A DNA stretch of 10,000 bases from contig NZ_JAIWOI010000340.1 in the NCBI RefSeq assembly GCF_020217005.1, positions 1-10,000 of the forward strand, given 5' to 3'. The notes under the pieces are model-generated. The model worked only from the letters and a program-made list of their open reading frames with translations, was not told where the DNA came from and did not search any database. How positions within the stretch are numbered: the first letter of the stretch is position 1; every line of letters begins with the position of its first letter. The position numbers were made by a program, and so were the translations under genes. Source of the DNA: Rheinheimera sp. (lineage in GTDB: Bacteria > Pseudomonadota > Gammaproteobacteria > Enterobacterales > Alteromonadaceae). Shown here piece after piece: positions 1-10,000 of the stretch.

Positions 1-1
1 C

Positions 2-853
2 AGTCAACCCGACAGACCTGCAGGTCGTGGTCACCAATTACAACAAAGCCCGGTAAAGCAGCTAGCGCTGCAACACGATATTCCGGTGTATCAACCGAAG
101 TCATTAAAAAAAGCCGCTGCTCAACAAGAATTAGCGGCGTTAAATGCCGATTTGATGGTCGTGGTGGCTTATGGCCTGATCCTGCCTCAAGCTGTGCTGG
201 ATGCGCCACGTTTAGGTTGTATCAACGTACACGGCTCCTTGTTACCACGCTGGCGTGGTGCGGCTCCTATTCAACGTGCTATTTGGGCGGGCGATGCCGA
301 ATCCGGCGTCACTATTATGCAAATGGATATAGGCTTGGATACTGGCGCTATGCTGAGCAAAGTCAGCACCCCTATAGCAGCAGATGAAACCAGCACCAGC
401 CTGTACGACAAACTGGCTCTGACCGGCCCTGTCGCTTTAGTGGATGCTCTGGCTAATCTGCAAGCTCTGCAAGCTGAGGCTCAGCCACAGCAGGATGATT
501 TGGCGAACTACGCCGAGAAATTGTCCAAAGAAGAAGCTTTGTTAGATTTCAGCAAGCCAGCCATAGCGCTTGAACGCGAAATCCGCGCTTTTAACCCATG
601 GCCAATGAGCTATCTGCAATTGGGTGCTCAGCAGCTAAAAATCTGGCGTGCAGTGACAGAACCCGGCTCAGGTCAGGCTGGTCAGGTCTTGAGAGTGGAT
701 AAAAAAGGCATAGCTATTCAAACTAGTAATGGCGTGTTGGTGATCACTGAATTGCAACCCGCTGGCAAAAAAGCCATGAAAGTGGTGGATTTCCTCAATG
801 GTCGCGCCGACTGGTTTCAACCAGGCCAGATGTTGAGTGGCACTCATGAGTAA
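2..853 (+). CDS. fmt: Methionyl-tRNA formyltransferase, 5'-truncated by window edge
   Basis: Cytoplasmic enzyme that transfers a formyl group from 10-formyltetrahydrofolate to Met-tRNA(fMet), making the initiator tRNA. The reading frame is open from base 2, beginning with a QPDRPAGRG motif that lies near residue 36 of the 315-residue E. coli protein, so about 34 N-terminal residues are outside the window. A GTG at 86 is an internal valine, not the start. The catalytic Asn and His are in the INVHGSLLP motif (codons at 221-247), followed by [12 protein letters not shown]; the catalytic Asp is in DIGLDTG (about 326-346). The folate-domain signature AEKLSKEEA, the linker RAFNPWPMS and the C-terminal tRNA-binding domain with LQPAGKKAM are all present, so the visible part looks intact. 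Its last codons overlap rsmB. The family usually follows def, which would lie to the left. Identity is essentially certain; the missing 5' end is a window effect. Confidence 0.97.
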   Translation, partial: SQPDRPAGRGHQLQQSPVKQLALQHDIPVYQPKSLKKAAAQQELAALNADLMVVVAYGLILPQAVLDAPRLGCINVHGSLLPRWRGAAPIQRAIWAGDAESGVTIMQMDIGLDTGAMLSKVSTPIAADETSTSLYDKLALTGPVALVDALANLQALQAEAQPQQDDLANYAEKLSKEEALLDFSKPAIALEREIRAFNPWPMSYLQLGAQQLKIWRAVTEPGSGQAGQVLRVDKKGIAIQTSNGVLVITELQPAGKKAMKVVDFLNGRADWFQPGQMLSGTHE

Positions 854-2144
854 AAATTTACGTGCCCTGGCAGCAACAGCCTGTTATCAGGTGGTGGATC
901 AGGGCAAATCTTTATCCGAGGTGTTACAGAAAGCTCAGCAAGAGCTGGAATCCCCTTTAGATAAAGCCCTACTGCAGGAAATCTGTTTTGGTGTGATGCG
1001 CTATTTGCCCCAGCTGGAAACTGTTTGTCAGAAGCTGATGGATAAACCGCTGGTGAAACATCTGCGTCCTTTGCAGTTTTTAATTTATGTCGGCTTGTAT
1101 CAATTAAAATTTCTGCGGGTACCAGACCATGCCGCCATAGGCGAAACCGTAGAAGCGGCCCGGGCCTTAAAAGGCCAAAGCCTGACAGGTTTAATTAACG
1201 CCGTGTTACGTTCAGCGCAACGCCAGCCAGAAGTCTTTGATTTTCAGGAAGCACCTTTACCGGTCCGCTACAATCATCCGGGCTGGATTATTCAGCAACT
1301 GCAACAGGCGTATCCGCAGCAGTGGCAGCAGATTTTGGATGAAAATCAGCAAAAAGCACCTTTATGGCTGAGGGTGAATCAGTTACGGATCTCACCGGAA
1401 GCCTATCTGGCCGCTCTGGCTGAACAAGGCATAGCCGCTTCCCAGCCTTTTGCTTATTTACCTTGTGCCCTGCTGCTGGATCAGGCTTCTGATGTCACCT
1501 TATTACCAGGTTATACCGAAGGCTGGTTTTCAGTGCAGGACGGTGCAGCTCAGCATGCAGCCTATTTCTTGGGTGCACGCAATAAAGATTCGGTATTAGA
1601 TGCCTGCTGCGCTCCGGGTGGCAAGACCTGCCATATTCTGGAGCTGGCACCAGAAGCTGATGTATTAGCGCTGGATAAAGACCCGCGCCGTTTAGACAGA
1701 GTCTATGACAATCTGGACCGTTTAGGTTTAGATGCCAGAGTCATGGCGGCTGATGCGGCAGACCCGGACGACTGGGCTGGTTTTCAGACCTTTGACCGTA
1801 TCTTGCTGGACGTGCCTTGCTCTGCCACTGGCGTGATCCGTCGCCACCCTGATATTCGCTGGTTACGGAAAAAAACTGACATAGCGCCACTGGTTGAGCT
1901 GCAGCAACAAATTCTGCGCAAGATCTGGCCTTTATTAAAGCCTGATGCTGAATTATTGTATGCCACCTGCTCTGTGTTGCCGGAAGAAAACCTGCAACAA
2001 ATTCAGACCTTTTTAGCAGAACATCCAGATGCAAAATTGATCCCATTGTCCGACTCTCATTCAGAGCTTCACTGGCAAATTATGCCCGGGCAGCAACAGA
2101 TGGACGGTTTCTTTTATGCCAAACTTCGCAAGACAAAGCGGTAA
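846..2144 (+). CDS. rsmB: 16S rRNA (cytosine-967-C5)-methyltransferase RsmB
   Basis: SAM-dependent enzyme that makes m5C967 in 16S rRNA of the small ribosomal subunit (also called Sun or Fmu). From ATG 846 the protein is 432 residues, against 429 in E. coli. The N-terminal NusB-like RNA-binding domain covers roughly residues 1-140 and the Rossmann methyltransferase domain roughly 230-432. SAM-binding motif I reads [10 protein letters not shown] (residues 252-261), with an acidic residue at D277. The two cysteines of the mechanism are C325 in DVPCSATG and the nucleophile C375 in YATCS, the same numbers as in E. coli. A GTG at 837 is in frame, but ATG 846 matches the family N-terminus and overlaps the fmt stop by 8 bases, which suggests translational coupling. 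No strong ribosome binding site is seen. The A-to-C change in motif I relative to E. coli is conservative. Confidence 0.97.
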   Translation: MSKNLRALAATACYQVVDQGKSLSEVLQKAQQELESPLDKALLQEICFGVMRYLPQLETVCQKLMDKPLVKHLRPLQFLIYVGLYQLKFLRVPDHAAIGETVEAARALKGQSLTGLINAVLRSAQRQPEVFDFQEAPLPVRYNHPGWIIQQLQQAYPQQWQQILDENQQKAPLWLRVNQLRISPEAYLAALAEQGIAASQPFAYLPCALLLDQASDVTLLPGYTEGWFSVQDGAAQHAAYFLGARNKDSVLDACCAPGGKTCHILELAPEADVLALDKDPRRLDRVYDNLDRLGLDARVMAADAADPDDWAGFQTFDRILLDVPCSATGVIRRHPDIRWLRKKTDIAPLVELQQQILRKIWPLLKPDAELLYATCSVLPEENLQQIQTFLAEHPDAKLIPLSDSHSELHWQIMPGQQQMDGFFYAKLRKTKR

Positions 2145-2156
2145 CGCAGAGGCTTT

Positions 2157-3533
2157 ATGAAAATTATCATTCTGGGTGCAGGACAGGTCGGTGGTACTTT
2201 AGCTGAAAACCTGGTGGGTGAACAAAACGATATCACTGTCGTCGATATTAATATTGAGAAACTGCGAGCCCTGCAGGATAAATATGATTTACAGGTAGTA
2301 CATGGCCATAGTGCCCACCCGGATATATTAAAGCGTGCAGGTGCCGAAGACGCCGATATGATTATCGCTGTTACCAGCAGCGATGAGGTCAATATTGTCG
2401 CCTGTCAGGTGGCGTATAGTATCTTTAATACACCGCTGAAAATTGCCCGTATCCGTACTAACCAATATCTGAAATATCGTGACCAGTTGTTTAACAAAGA
2501 CGATATGCCTGTCGATCATTTTATCTCTCCTGAGACCCTGGTAACCGACTATATCAAGCGCCTGATCGACTATCCTGGAGCCTTGCAGGTGGTGGAGTTT
2601 GCTGAAGGCCGGGTTAGTTTAGTTGCAGTAAAAGCTTATTATGGTGGATTACTCGTAGGTCATGCTTTATCCACCTTAAAGCAGCATATGCCGCATGTGG
2701 ACGCACGGGTAGCCGCTATTTATCGTCGTGGCCATGCTATTAAGCCCTTAGGCACCACAGTGATAGAAGCAGACGATGAAGTATTTTTTGTCGCCGCAAC
2801 TAAGCATATCCGCGCTGTGATGAGCGAGCTGCAAAAGCTGGAGAAAAGCTATCACCGCATCATGATCGCTGGTGGCGGTAACGTAGGTTATGGTTTGGCC
2901 CGGGCTTTAGAAAAAAATCACAGCGTGAAGCTGATAGAACGCAGCAAAGAACGGGCTGAATACCTGTCGAGCGCTTTGGACAATACAGTAGTGTATGTTG
3001 GCGATGCGTCGGATCCTGAACTGCTGGAAGAAGAAAACATCGAACAAGTGGATGTGTTTTTAGCCGTCACCAACGACGATGAAGCCAATATTATGTCCGC
3101 CATGCTAGCCAAACGCATGGGCGCACAAAAAACCATGGTGTTAATTAAACGTGGCGCTTATGTCGATTTACTGCAAGGAGGCGAAGTAGATATAGCCGTA
3201 TCACCACAGCAAGCGACCATATCAGCCCTGCTGACTCATATCCGTCGTGGTGACATAGTGAACGTTTACTCACTGCGCAGAGGCGCTGCTGAAGCCATTG
3301 AAGCTGTAGCTCATGGTGACAAATCGACGTCCAAAGTAGTAGGTCAGGCTATTGGCCAGATTAAACTGCCACCAGGTGCGACCATAGGCGCCATAGTGCG
3401 TGGCGATGAAGTTTTAATTGCCCACGATAATGTGGTGATTGAAACTGACGACCATGTGATTTTATTTTTGGTGGATAAAAAGTACATCACCGAAGTAGAA
3501 CGCTTATTCCAGGTCAGCGCGATATTTATTTGA
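2157..3533 (+). CDS. trkA: Trk potassium uptake system NAD-binding protein TrkA
   Basis: Peripheral cytoplasmic-face protein that binds NAD(H)/nucleotides and gates the TrkH/TrkG potassium translocator. It has 458 residues, the same length as E. coli TrkA. It contains two RCK units: the first Rossmann fold with GAGQVG at residues 7-12 and the ribose-binding acid D30, a first TrkA-C domain around 140-225, a second Rossmann fold with GGGNVG at 239-244 and E261, and a second TrkA-C domain around 370-455. All nucleotide-binding landmarks are present. The ATG lies 12 bases after the rsmB stop and is preceded by AGAGG (2148-2152) with a short 4-base spacing, so it is probably co-transcribed with fmt-rsmB. 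Its membrane partner gene trkH lies just downstream on the opposite strand, an unusually close arrangement compared with E. coli. Identity is not in doubt. Confidence 0.97.
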   Translation: MKIIILGAGQVGGTLAENLVGEQNDITVVDINIEKLRALQDKYDLQVVHGHSAHPDILKRAGAEDADMIIAVTSSDEVNIVACQVAYSIFNTPLKIARIRTNQYLKYRDQLFNKDDMPVDHFISPETLVTDYIKRLIDYPGALQVVEFAEGRVSLVAVKAYYGGLLVGHALSTLKQHMPHVDARVAAIYRRGHAIKPLGTTVIEADDEVFFVAATKHIRAVMSELQKLEKSYHRIMIAGGGNVGYGLARALEKNHSVKLIERSKERAEYLSSALDNTVVYVGDASDPELLEEENIEQVDVFLAVTNDDEANIMSAMLAKRMGAQKTMVLIKRGAYVDLLQGGEVDIAVSPQQATISALLTHIRRGDIVNVYSLRRGAAEAIEAVAHGDKSTSKVVGQAIGQIKLPPGATIGAIVRGDEVLIAHDNVVIETDDHVILFLVDKKYITEVERLFQVSAIFI

Positions 3534-3552
3534 TGTTCTACCCGCTCATCAT

Positions 3553-3586
3553 TGCAACAGCAACTCCCTAAGTAATTGCTGTTGCA
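3553..3586. repeat. Perfect 11-bp inverted repeat after trkA
   Basis: TGCAACAGCAA (3553-3563) and TTGCTGTTGCA (3576-3586) are exact reverse complements around a 12-base loop, starting 20 bases after the trkA stop. The stem could terminate or stabilise either of the two converging transcripts. No T-run follows it on either strand, so it is not a classical intrinsic terminator; a bidirectional or Rho-assisted role is inference. Its right arm overlaps the outer arm of the larger fold described next. Confidence 0.6.
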
Positions 3587-3658
3587 GCGCGACGACAAGC
3601 GAGATAGTCCCCGGGAGCATAGTAGTCCTATGTGACCGGGGCTACGAGCGCAGTCAAC
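3581..3658 (+). repeat. Large imperfect hairpin in the trkA/trkH spacer
   Basis: Nested complementary segments form one long imperfect stem. From outside in: GTTG 3581-3584 with CAAC 3655-3658; GCGC 3587-3590 with GCGC 3648-3651; TAG 3605-3607 with CTA 3642-3644; CCCCGG 3609-3614 with CCGGGG 3636-3641; CATAG 3618-3622 with CTATG 3628-3632, closing a 5-base loop. Between the last two stems, GAG (3615-3617) faces TGA (3633-3635). On the plus strand this gives two adjacent G-A pairs and a G-U pair, so the stem is nearly continuous as RNA; the minus-strand copy would have plain mismatches. The element resembles intergenic palindromic repeats of this group of bacteria, but only one copy is in the window, so calling it a dispersed repeat is inference. 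A 3' UTR or processing element of trkA mRNA is another possibility. Confidence 0.5.
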
Positions 3659-3694
3659 AAAGCTGCAGCTGCAAGTACGACGGGAGAGCTAGTC
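3592..3694. repeat. Imperfect direct repeats framing the core hairpin
   Basis: The 18-base segment at 3592-3609 (ACGACAAGCGAGATAGTC) and that at 3677-3694 (ACGACGGGAGAGCTAGTC) match at 14 of 18 positions and sit 85 bases apart; each is also preceded by TGCA a few bases upstream. The right copy contains the trkH stop codon (TAG on the minus strand, 3691-3689). The pair could mark the ends of a small repeat unit or a decayed target duplication. Chance similarity in a short spacer cannot be excluded. Confidence 0.35.
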
Positions 3695-5140
3695 TTTCCA
3701 GAACGCCGCAGTAAACAGTACTAACAGCGTAAAAATTTCCAGACGACCGAAGATCATAGCCACAACCAAAATCCACTTACCAGCATCCGGTACTGAAGCA
3801 AAGTTGGCAGCCACTTCCCCTAAACCAGGACCTAAGTTGTTTAAACATGCCGCTGTGGCGGTAAAAGCGCTGATATTGTCCATCCCCACCAACAACAGCA
3901 ACAACATAATGACGACAAATACAAAAGCGTAAGCAGCAAAAAAGCCCCAGACAGCTTCCACTATCCGATCCGGTACAGGCCGGCGGCCCAGCTTGATCGA
4001 ATACACTGCCCGAGGGTGTACTAATCTGTTTAGTTCTCTTTTGCCCTGCAAAAACAGCAGCAAGACACGAACAACCTTTAAACCACCAGCTGTAGAACCA
4101 GCACAGCCACCGATAAAACTGGCGAAAATCAGCAATATAGGCAAAAAAAGCGGCCAGCTGGAAAAGCTTGCAGTAGAGAAACCAGCAGTAGTCGACATAG
4201 ACACAGCCTGAAATAGGCCATGGTTCAAAGCACTTTGCCAATCCGGATATATTTGCTCTTCAAACAGAACTAAGAAGCAAATCAGCATCAAGGCCAATTG
4301 GATGGCGATAAAAGCTCTGAGTTCAGGGTCACGCCAGTAAGTTTTGATATTTTTGCCGCGGATGGCGGCAAAATGCAGTGGAAAATTGACAGAGCTGATT
4401 AACAAAAACAGCGCGCAAATCATATTGATACTTACACTATTAAAATAGCCGATGCTGGCGTCATAAGTAGAAAAGCCACCTATAGCCACAGTGGAAAAAG
4501 CATGGCAAATGGCATCAAAGGCATTCATGCCCGCGACATAAAAAGCCAGAGCACAGGCGATGGTAATACCCAGATAAATAAACCAGAGGTGTTTAGCAGT
4601 GTCCGCAATGCGGGGGGTCATTTTATTATCTTTTACCGGACCAGGTGTTTCAGCCCGGTACAACTGCATGCCCCCTACGCCTAACATCGGCAGAATAGCT
4701 ACTGCTAATACAATGATCCCCATACCACCAAACCATTGCATCTGCTGGCGGTAATACAAAATAGCTTTGGGTAAGCTTTCTAATCCTGTCAGTACAGTAG
4801 CGCCAGTGGTGGTTAAACCGGAAAAGGATTCAAACATACTGGCGGCCAGATTCATATCCGGATTTTCTGTCAACCAAAAAGGCAAAGCTCCGACAGCACC
4901 TAGTACGGTCCAGAACAACACCACTATTAAAAATCCTTCCCGCACTTTTAATTCAGACTTTTCTTTGCGGTTTGGGTACCAGACGGTAAAACCAATCAGC
5001 AGTGATAGAAAAAACGATAAAATAAAGGGAACACCAGCGCCGTCCTGATACCAGTAGGCAATGAAAGCCGGAGGTACCATGGTGATACTGAAAATCGCTA
5101 TCAGCAGACCCAAAATCCGGATAATGGAACGGTATTGCAT
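3689..5140 (-). CDS. trkH: Trk potassium transporter membrane subunit TrkH
   Basis: Inner-membrane potassium-translocating subunit that works with TrkA. ATG 5140 gives 483 residues, exactly the E. coli length, beginning MQYRSIIRILG. A longer frame to 5170 would add ten residues that have no family counterpart and lie inside yigZ. The protein is strongly hydrophobic throughout and has the four pore-loop filter regions of the family: TTTGA (G113), IGGFST (G222), TTAGFST (G320) and NNLGPGLG (G437). The glycine-rich intramembrane gate loop GGCAGST lies at 344-350, and the conserved arginine near the pore is in FGRLEIF (R466). Translation is probably coupled to yigZ: the yigZ stop and this start share one base (TGATG), with an AGGA ribosome binding site (5147-5150, spacing 6) inside yigZ. 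It ends facing trkA across a 155-base spacer. Confidence 0.97.
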   Translation of the reverse strand: MQYRSIIRILGLLIAIFSITMVPPAFIAYWYQDGAGVPFILSFFLSLLIGFTVWYPNRKEKSELKVREGFLIVVLFWTVLGAVGALPFWLTENPDMNLAASMFESFSGLTTTGATVLTGLESLPKAILYYRQQMQWFGGMGIIVLAVAILPMLGVGGMQLYRAETPGPVKDNKMTPRIADTAKHLWFIYLGITIACALAFYVAGMNAFDAICHAFSTVAIGGFSTYDASIGYFNSVSINMICALFLLISSVNFPLHFAAIRGKNIKTYWRDPELRAFIAIQLALMLICFLVLFEEQIYPDWQSALNHGLFQAVSMSTTAGFSTASFSSWPLFLPILLIFASFIGGCAGSTAGGLKVVRVLLLFLQGKRELNRLVHPRAVYSIKLGRRPVPDRIVEAVWGFFAAYAFVFVVIMLLLLLVGMDNISAFTATAACLNNLGPGLGEVAANFASVPDAGKWILVVAMIFGRLEIFTLLVLFTAAFWKD

Positions 5141-5778
5141 CAGGTATCCTGCTCCGGTGGCTGATGCCACACTAAGGTGGCTTGTGGTTCTTTAAGTCTG
5201 ACTATAGTCTGCATAAACTGCTGTTCAAATTCCTGTTGGTCACTTTGAGCAATGCGCACTGTCAGGTGCACTTGCTGCCCAAACTCTTGCTGATCAATGA
5301 GCCAGCGATTTTGCCACAGCCTTTGCATGGCCTCAAAAACGGCATAAGGCATCAGAAGAGAGGCCTGATGCCGTACTGGTATAAATTCGCGTTGTGCCAG
5401 CGTCAGCGTTTGCCGCACTGCGTCACTGTAAGCACGCACTAATCCGCCAGTGCCCAGCTGAATGCCGCCATAATAACGCACCACGGCAGCACAAAGCCCT
5501 ACCATACCCGAACCTTGTAAAACGGCCAGCATAGGTTTACCGGCAGTCCCCGAAGGCTCTCCATCGTCGCTGAATGCCTGTGGTTGTCCCGTAGGTCCTG
5601 CAGGCAACAGCATAGCACTGCAGACATGAGCGGCCTGCGGATGCTGTTGTTTTTGCTGACGAATAATCTGCTGGCCTTCAGCCAGACTTTGTATAGGCCA
5701 TAACGTACATATAAAACGGCTGCGTTTGATTTCTTGTTCAGACGAAACCGTTTTAGCCAATACCCAACTGCCGGACAT
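5140..5778 (-). CDS. yigZ: YigZ/IMPACT family protein
   Basis: Member of the UPF0029/IMPACT family, related to the N-terminal domain of eukaryotic IMPACT and yeast YIH1. The biochemical role in bacteria is not settled; links to translation have been suggested. From ATG 5778 it has 212 residues (E. coli about 204). Family signatures are clear: EIKRSRFI at residues 16-23, FSDDGEPSGTAGKPML at 69-84 and RYYGGIQLGTGGLVRAY at 101-117, followed by a more variable ferredoxin-like C-terminal domain. A TTG one codon upstream is possible, but ATG 5778 has AGG at suitable spacing, overlapping the pepQ stop. It sits 8 bases after pepQ and overlaps trkH by one base. The pepQ-yigZ-trkH order is the same as in E. 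coli, which supports a shared operon. No signal peptide or membrane segment is seen. Confidence 0.93.
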   Translation of the reverse strand: MSGSWVLAKTVSSEQEIKRSRFICTLWPIQSLAEGQQIIRQQKQQHPQAAHVCSAMLLPAGPTGQPQAFSDDGEPSGTAGKPMLAVLQGSGMVGLCAAVVRYYGGIQLGTGGLVRAYSDAVRQTLTLAQREFIPVRHQASLLMPYAVFEAMQRLWQNRWLIDQQEFGQQVHLTVRIAQSDQQEFEQQFMQTIVRLKEPQATLVWHQPPEQDT

Positions 5779-5786
5779 CAAAGCGC

Positions 5787-9099
<3,313 letters not shown>

Positions 9100-9113
9100 A
9101 CAAATAATTACCA

Positions 9114-9141
9114 CCTATAGTTACTGGAACATCTATCGCAA
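9114..9141 (-). promoter_or_regulatory. slt: Possible slt promoter
   Basis: On the minus strand TTGCGA (9141-9136) and TATAGG (9119-9114) are separated by 16 bases, each matching the sigma-70 boxes at 4 of 6 positions. The -10 box overlaps the AGGTGG proposed as ribosome binding site, so both cannot be used together for the same transcript. This is a weak match only. Confidence 0.25.
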
Positions 9142-9161
9142 ATTCAAACAAGTGTTTAAAT
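9142..9161. promoter_or_regulatory. Candidate PsrA-type operator upstream of fadB
   Basis: ATTCAAACAAGTGTTTAAAT is a 20-base near-palindrome; the half sites agree at 8 of 10 positions and carry the AAAC-N4-GTTT core. PsrA, a TetR-family regulator of fatty-acid degradation in many gammaproteobacteria, binds sites of this form, and fad genes are its usual targets. It lies about 110 bases before the fadB start, just upstream of a possible -35 box TTGAAA (9167-9172; no good -10 box follows), and over the possible slt promoter. The palindrome is directly seen; the regulator is inference. Confidence 0.5.
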
Positions 9162-9207
9162 AACGGTTGAAATTTTTACTGAACCGCGACACACTGACTC
9201 TGCAATA

Positions 9208-9224
9208 GACTCATCTTACCAGTT
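9208..9224. promoter_or_regulatory. Weak FadR-like site upstream of fadB
   Basis: GACTCATCTTACCAGTT agrees with the E. coli FadR pattern AACTGGTC-N-GACCAGTT at 12 of 16 specified positions: the right half site is good (7 of 8) and the left half poor (5 of 8). Its position before fadB is suitable for a repressor. It may well be chance. Confidence 0.2.
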
Positions 9225-9257
9225 GCGAATAAAAGCAATAGTCCACCCTATCGGACG

Positions 9258-9263
9258 AAGGAG
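9258..9263 (+). promoter_or_regulatory. fadB: Strong ribosome binding site of fadB
   Basis: AAGGAG lies 7 bases before ATG 9271, the best Shine-Dalgarno match in the window. It fixes the fadB start and suggests efficient translation. Confidence 0.85.
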
Positions 9264-9270
9264 AACATTC

Positions 9271-10000
9271 ATGATCTACCAGAGTAACAGCATCACCGTC
9301 GCCTATCTGGCGGACGGTATTGCCGAGTTTACCTTTAATGCCGCAGGTTCTGTTAATAAATTTGACCAACAAACCTTAGCAGATTGTCGCGCCGCTTTGA
9401 ATCTGCTGCATGCAGATAAAAACCTCAAAGGCGTGATTTACACCTCAGGAAAAGATGCATTTATCGTAGGTGCCGATATTACTGAGTTTTTAGGTACATT
9501 CCAGCAGCCAGAAGCTGAACTTATCCCCTGGATCAAATCTGCCTCCGACGTCTTTGACCTGGCCGAAGATTTACCAGTTCCGACCATAGCTGCTATTCGT
9601 GGTTTTGCCTTAGGCGGTGGTTTCGAGTGGACTTTAACTGCAGATTACCGTGTCGCCGACACTACAGCCAAAGTAGGTTTACCAGAGGTAAAACTGGGTT
9701 TAATGCCGGGTTTTGGTGGTTCAGTGCGTTTACCTCGCGTCATTGGCGCTGACGGCGCTATGGAATGGATCACGACAGGTAAAGAACGTGGCGCTGACGC
9801 TGCCTTAAAAGAAGGTGCTATTGACGCTGTTGTAGCACCAGAGAAATTAAAAGACGCCGCCTTGTCGATGATCAAGGATGCGATAGCTGGCAAATTAAAT
9901 TGGCAGAAAAAACGTGCTGCCAAATTACAGCCATTAAAGCTGAATAAAATTGAAGCCACCATGAGCTTCAACACCGCCAAAGGCATGGTGTTTGCCAACG
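9271..10000 (+). CDS. fadB: Fatty acid oxidation complex subunit alpha FadB, 3' end beyond window
   Basis: Multifunctional beta-oxidation protein: enoyl-CoA hydratase/isomerase in the N-terminal part and 3-hydroxyacyl-CoA dehydrogenase in the C-terminal part, partnered with thiolase FadA. The window holds 243 codons of an expected roughly 715, open to the edge, so only the hydratase domain is seen. The protein begins [20 protein letters not shown]. The oxyanion and acyl-CoA signature [12 protein letters not shown] spans 62-73. The two catalytic glutamates are E119 in ALGGGFEW and E139 in GLPEVKLG, the same numbers as in E. coli FadB, followed by [13 protein letters not shown]. The conserved KIEATMSF stretch near the edge is specific to FadB-type proteins and separates it from stand-alone crotonases and FadJ. 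The start is fixed by a strong AAGGAG. fadA would be expected downstream. Confidence 0.95.
   Translation, partial: MIYQSNSITVAYLADGIAEFTFNAAGSVNKFDQQTLADCRAALNLLHADKNLKGVIYTSGKDAFIVGADITEFLGTFQQPEAELIPWIKSASDVFDLAEDLPVPTIAAIRGFALGGGFEWTLTADYRVADTTAKVGLPEVKLGLMPGFGGSVRLPRVIGADGAMEWITTGKERGADAALKEGAIDAVVAPEKLKDAALSMIKDAIAGKLNWQKKRAAKLQPLKLNKIEATMSFNTAKGMVFAN

Noticed and set aside
837..845. GTG start giving RsmB three extra residues
   Set aside because: ATG 846 fits the family N-terminus, the overlap with the fmt stop and the exact E. coli numbering of C325 and C375.
1605..1616. Double cysteine in RsmB SAM motif (DACCAPGG)
   Set aside because: The catalytic cysteines are elsewhere (C325, C375) and this position tolerates small residues; probably neutral.
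3661..3670. Palindrome AGCTGCAGCT
   Set aside because: Ten-base self-complementary words of this kind occur by chance and it has no loop to form a hairpin; noted only as part of the structured spacer.
4087..4089. Glycine-to-alanine change in the TrkH gate loop (GSTAGG instead of GSTGGG)
   Set aside because: STAGG variants are, as far as I know, common among TrkH/KtrB homologues, so it is not evidence of altered function.
3993..4211. Open frames on the strand opposite trkH, yigZ, pepQ and slt
   Set aside because: They have no recognisable domains or ribosome binding sites and lie fully inside well-supported genes; they are shadows.
5141..5170. Longer TrkH with ten extra N-terminal residues
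   Set aside because: ATG 5140 gives the exact family length of 483, has an AGGA site at good spacing and overlaps the yigZ stop by one base.
9645..9998. 117-codon open frame opposite fadB
   Set aside because: It lies within the conserved FadB hydratase domain, which contains E139 nearby and clear family motifs on the plus strand.

Overview
The window is about 10 kb of ordinary chromosomal housekeeping DNA from a gammaproteobacterium. The proteins match the E. coli and Shewanella families closely in length and catalytic residues, and the gene order resembles that of Alteromonadales. Overall style (moderate GC, frequent ATA isoleucine codons, the Slt and PepQ variants) makes a Rheinheimera/Alishewanella-like organism my best guess, but the genus is inference. 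I found no phage, insertion sequence, CRISPR, tRNA or rRNA.

Layout. Positions 2-3533, plus strand: the tail of a translation/rRNA-modification operon, fmt (5' end off the window), rsmB and trkA, with an 8-base overlap and a 12-base gap between genes. Positions 3534-3688: a 155-base convergent spacer full of secondary structure, the most unusual piece of the window. Positions 3689-7124, minus strand: pepQ-yigZ-trkH, tightly packed (8-base gap, then a 1-base TGATG overlap), probably one operon transcribed from upstream of pepQ. Positions 7177-9099, minus strand: slt, a periplasmic lytic transglycosylase, with a small intrinsic terminator at its stop codon that separates it from pepQ. Positions 9100-9270: a divergent control region holding a good PsrA-like fatty-acid operator. 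Positions 9271-10000, plus strand: the 5' third of fadB, running off the right edge.

How the genes relate. Fmt formylates initiator tRNA and RsmB methylates 16S rRNA, so both serve translation. TrkA (cytoplasmic NAD-binding gating protein) and TrkH (potassium-translocating membrane subunit) form one potassium uptake system, encoded here tail to tail from two different operons. In E. coli these two groups (fmt-rsmB-trkA and fadB/pepQ-yigZ-trkH) lie at separate loci; here they are joined, and slt sits between pepQ and fadB. PepQ is a metal-dependent prolidase. FadB is the multifunctional beta-oxidation subunit.

I do not see a new biological system. The items most worth a second look are the structured spacer at 3553-3694 and the fadB operator.
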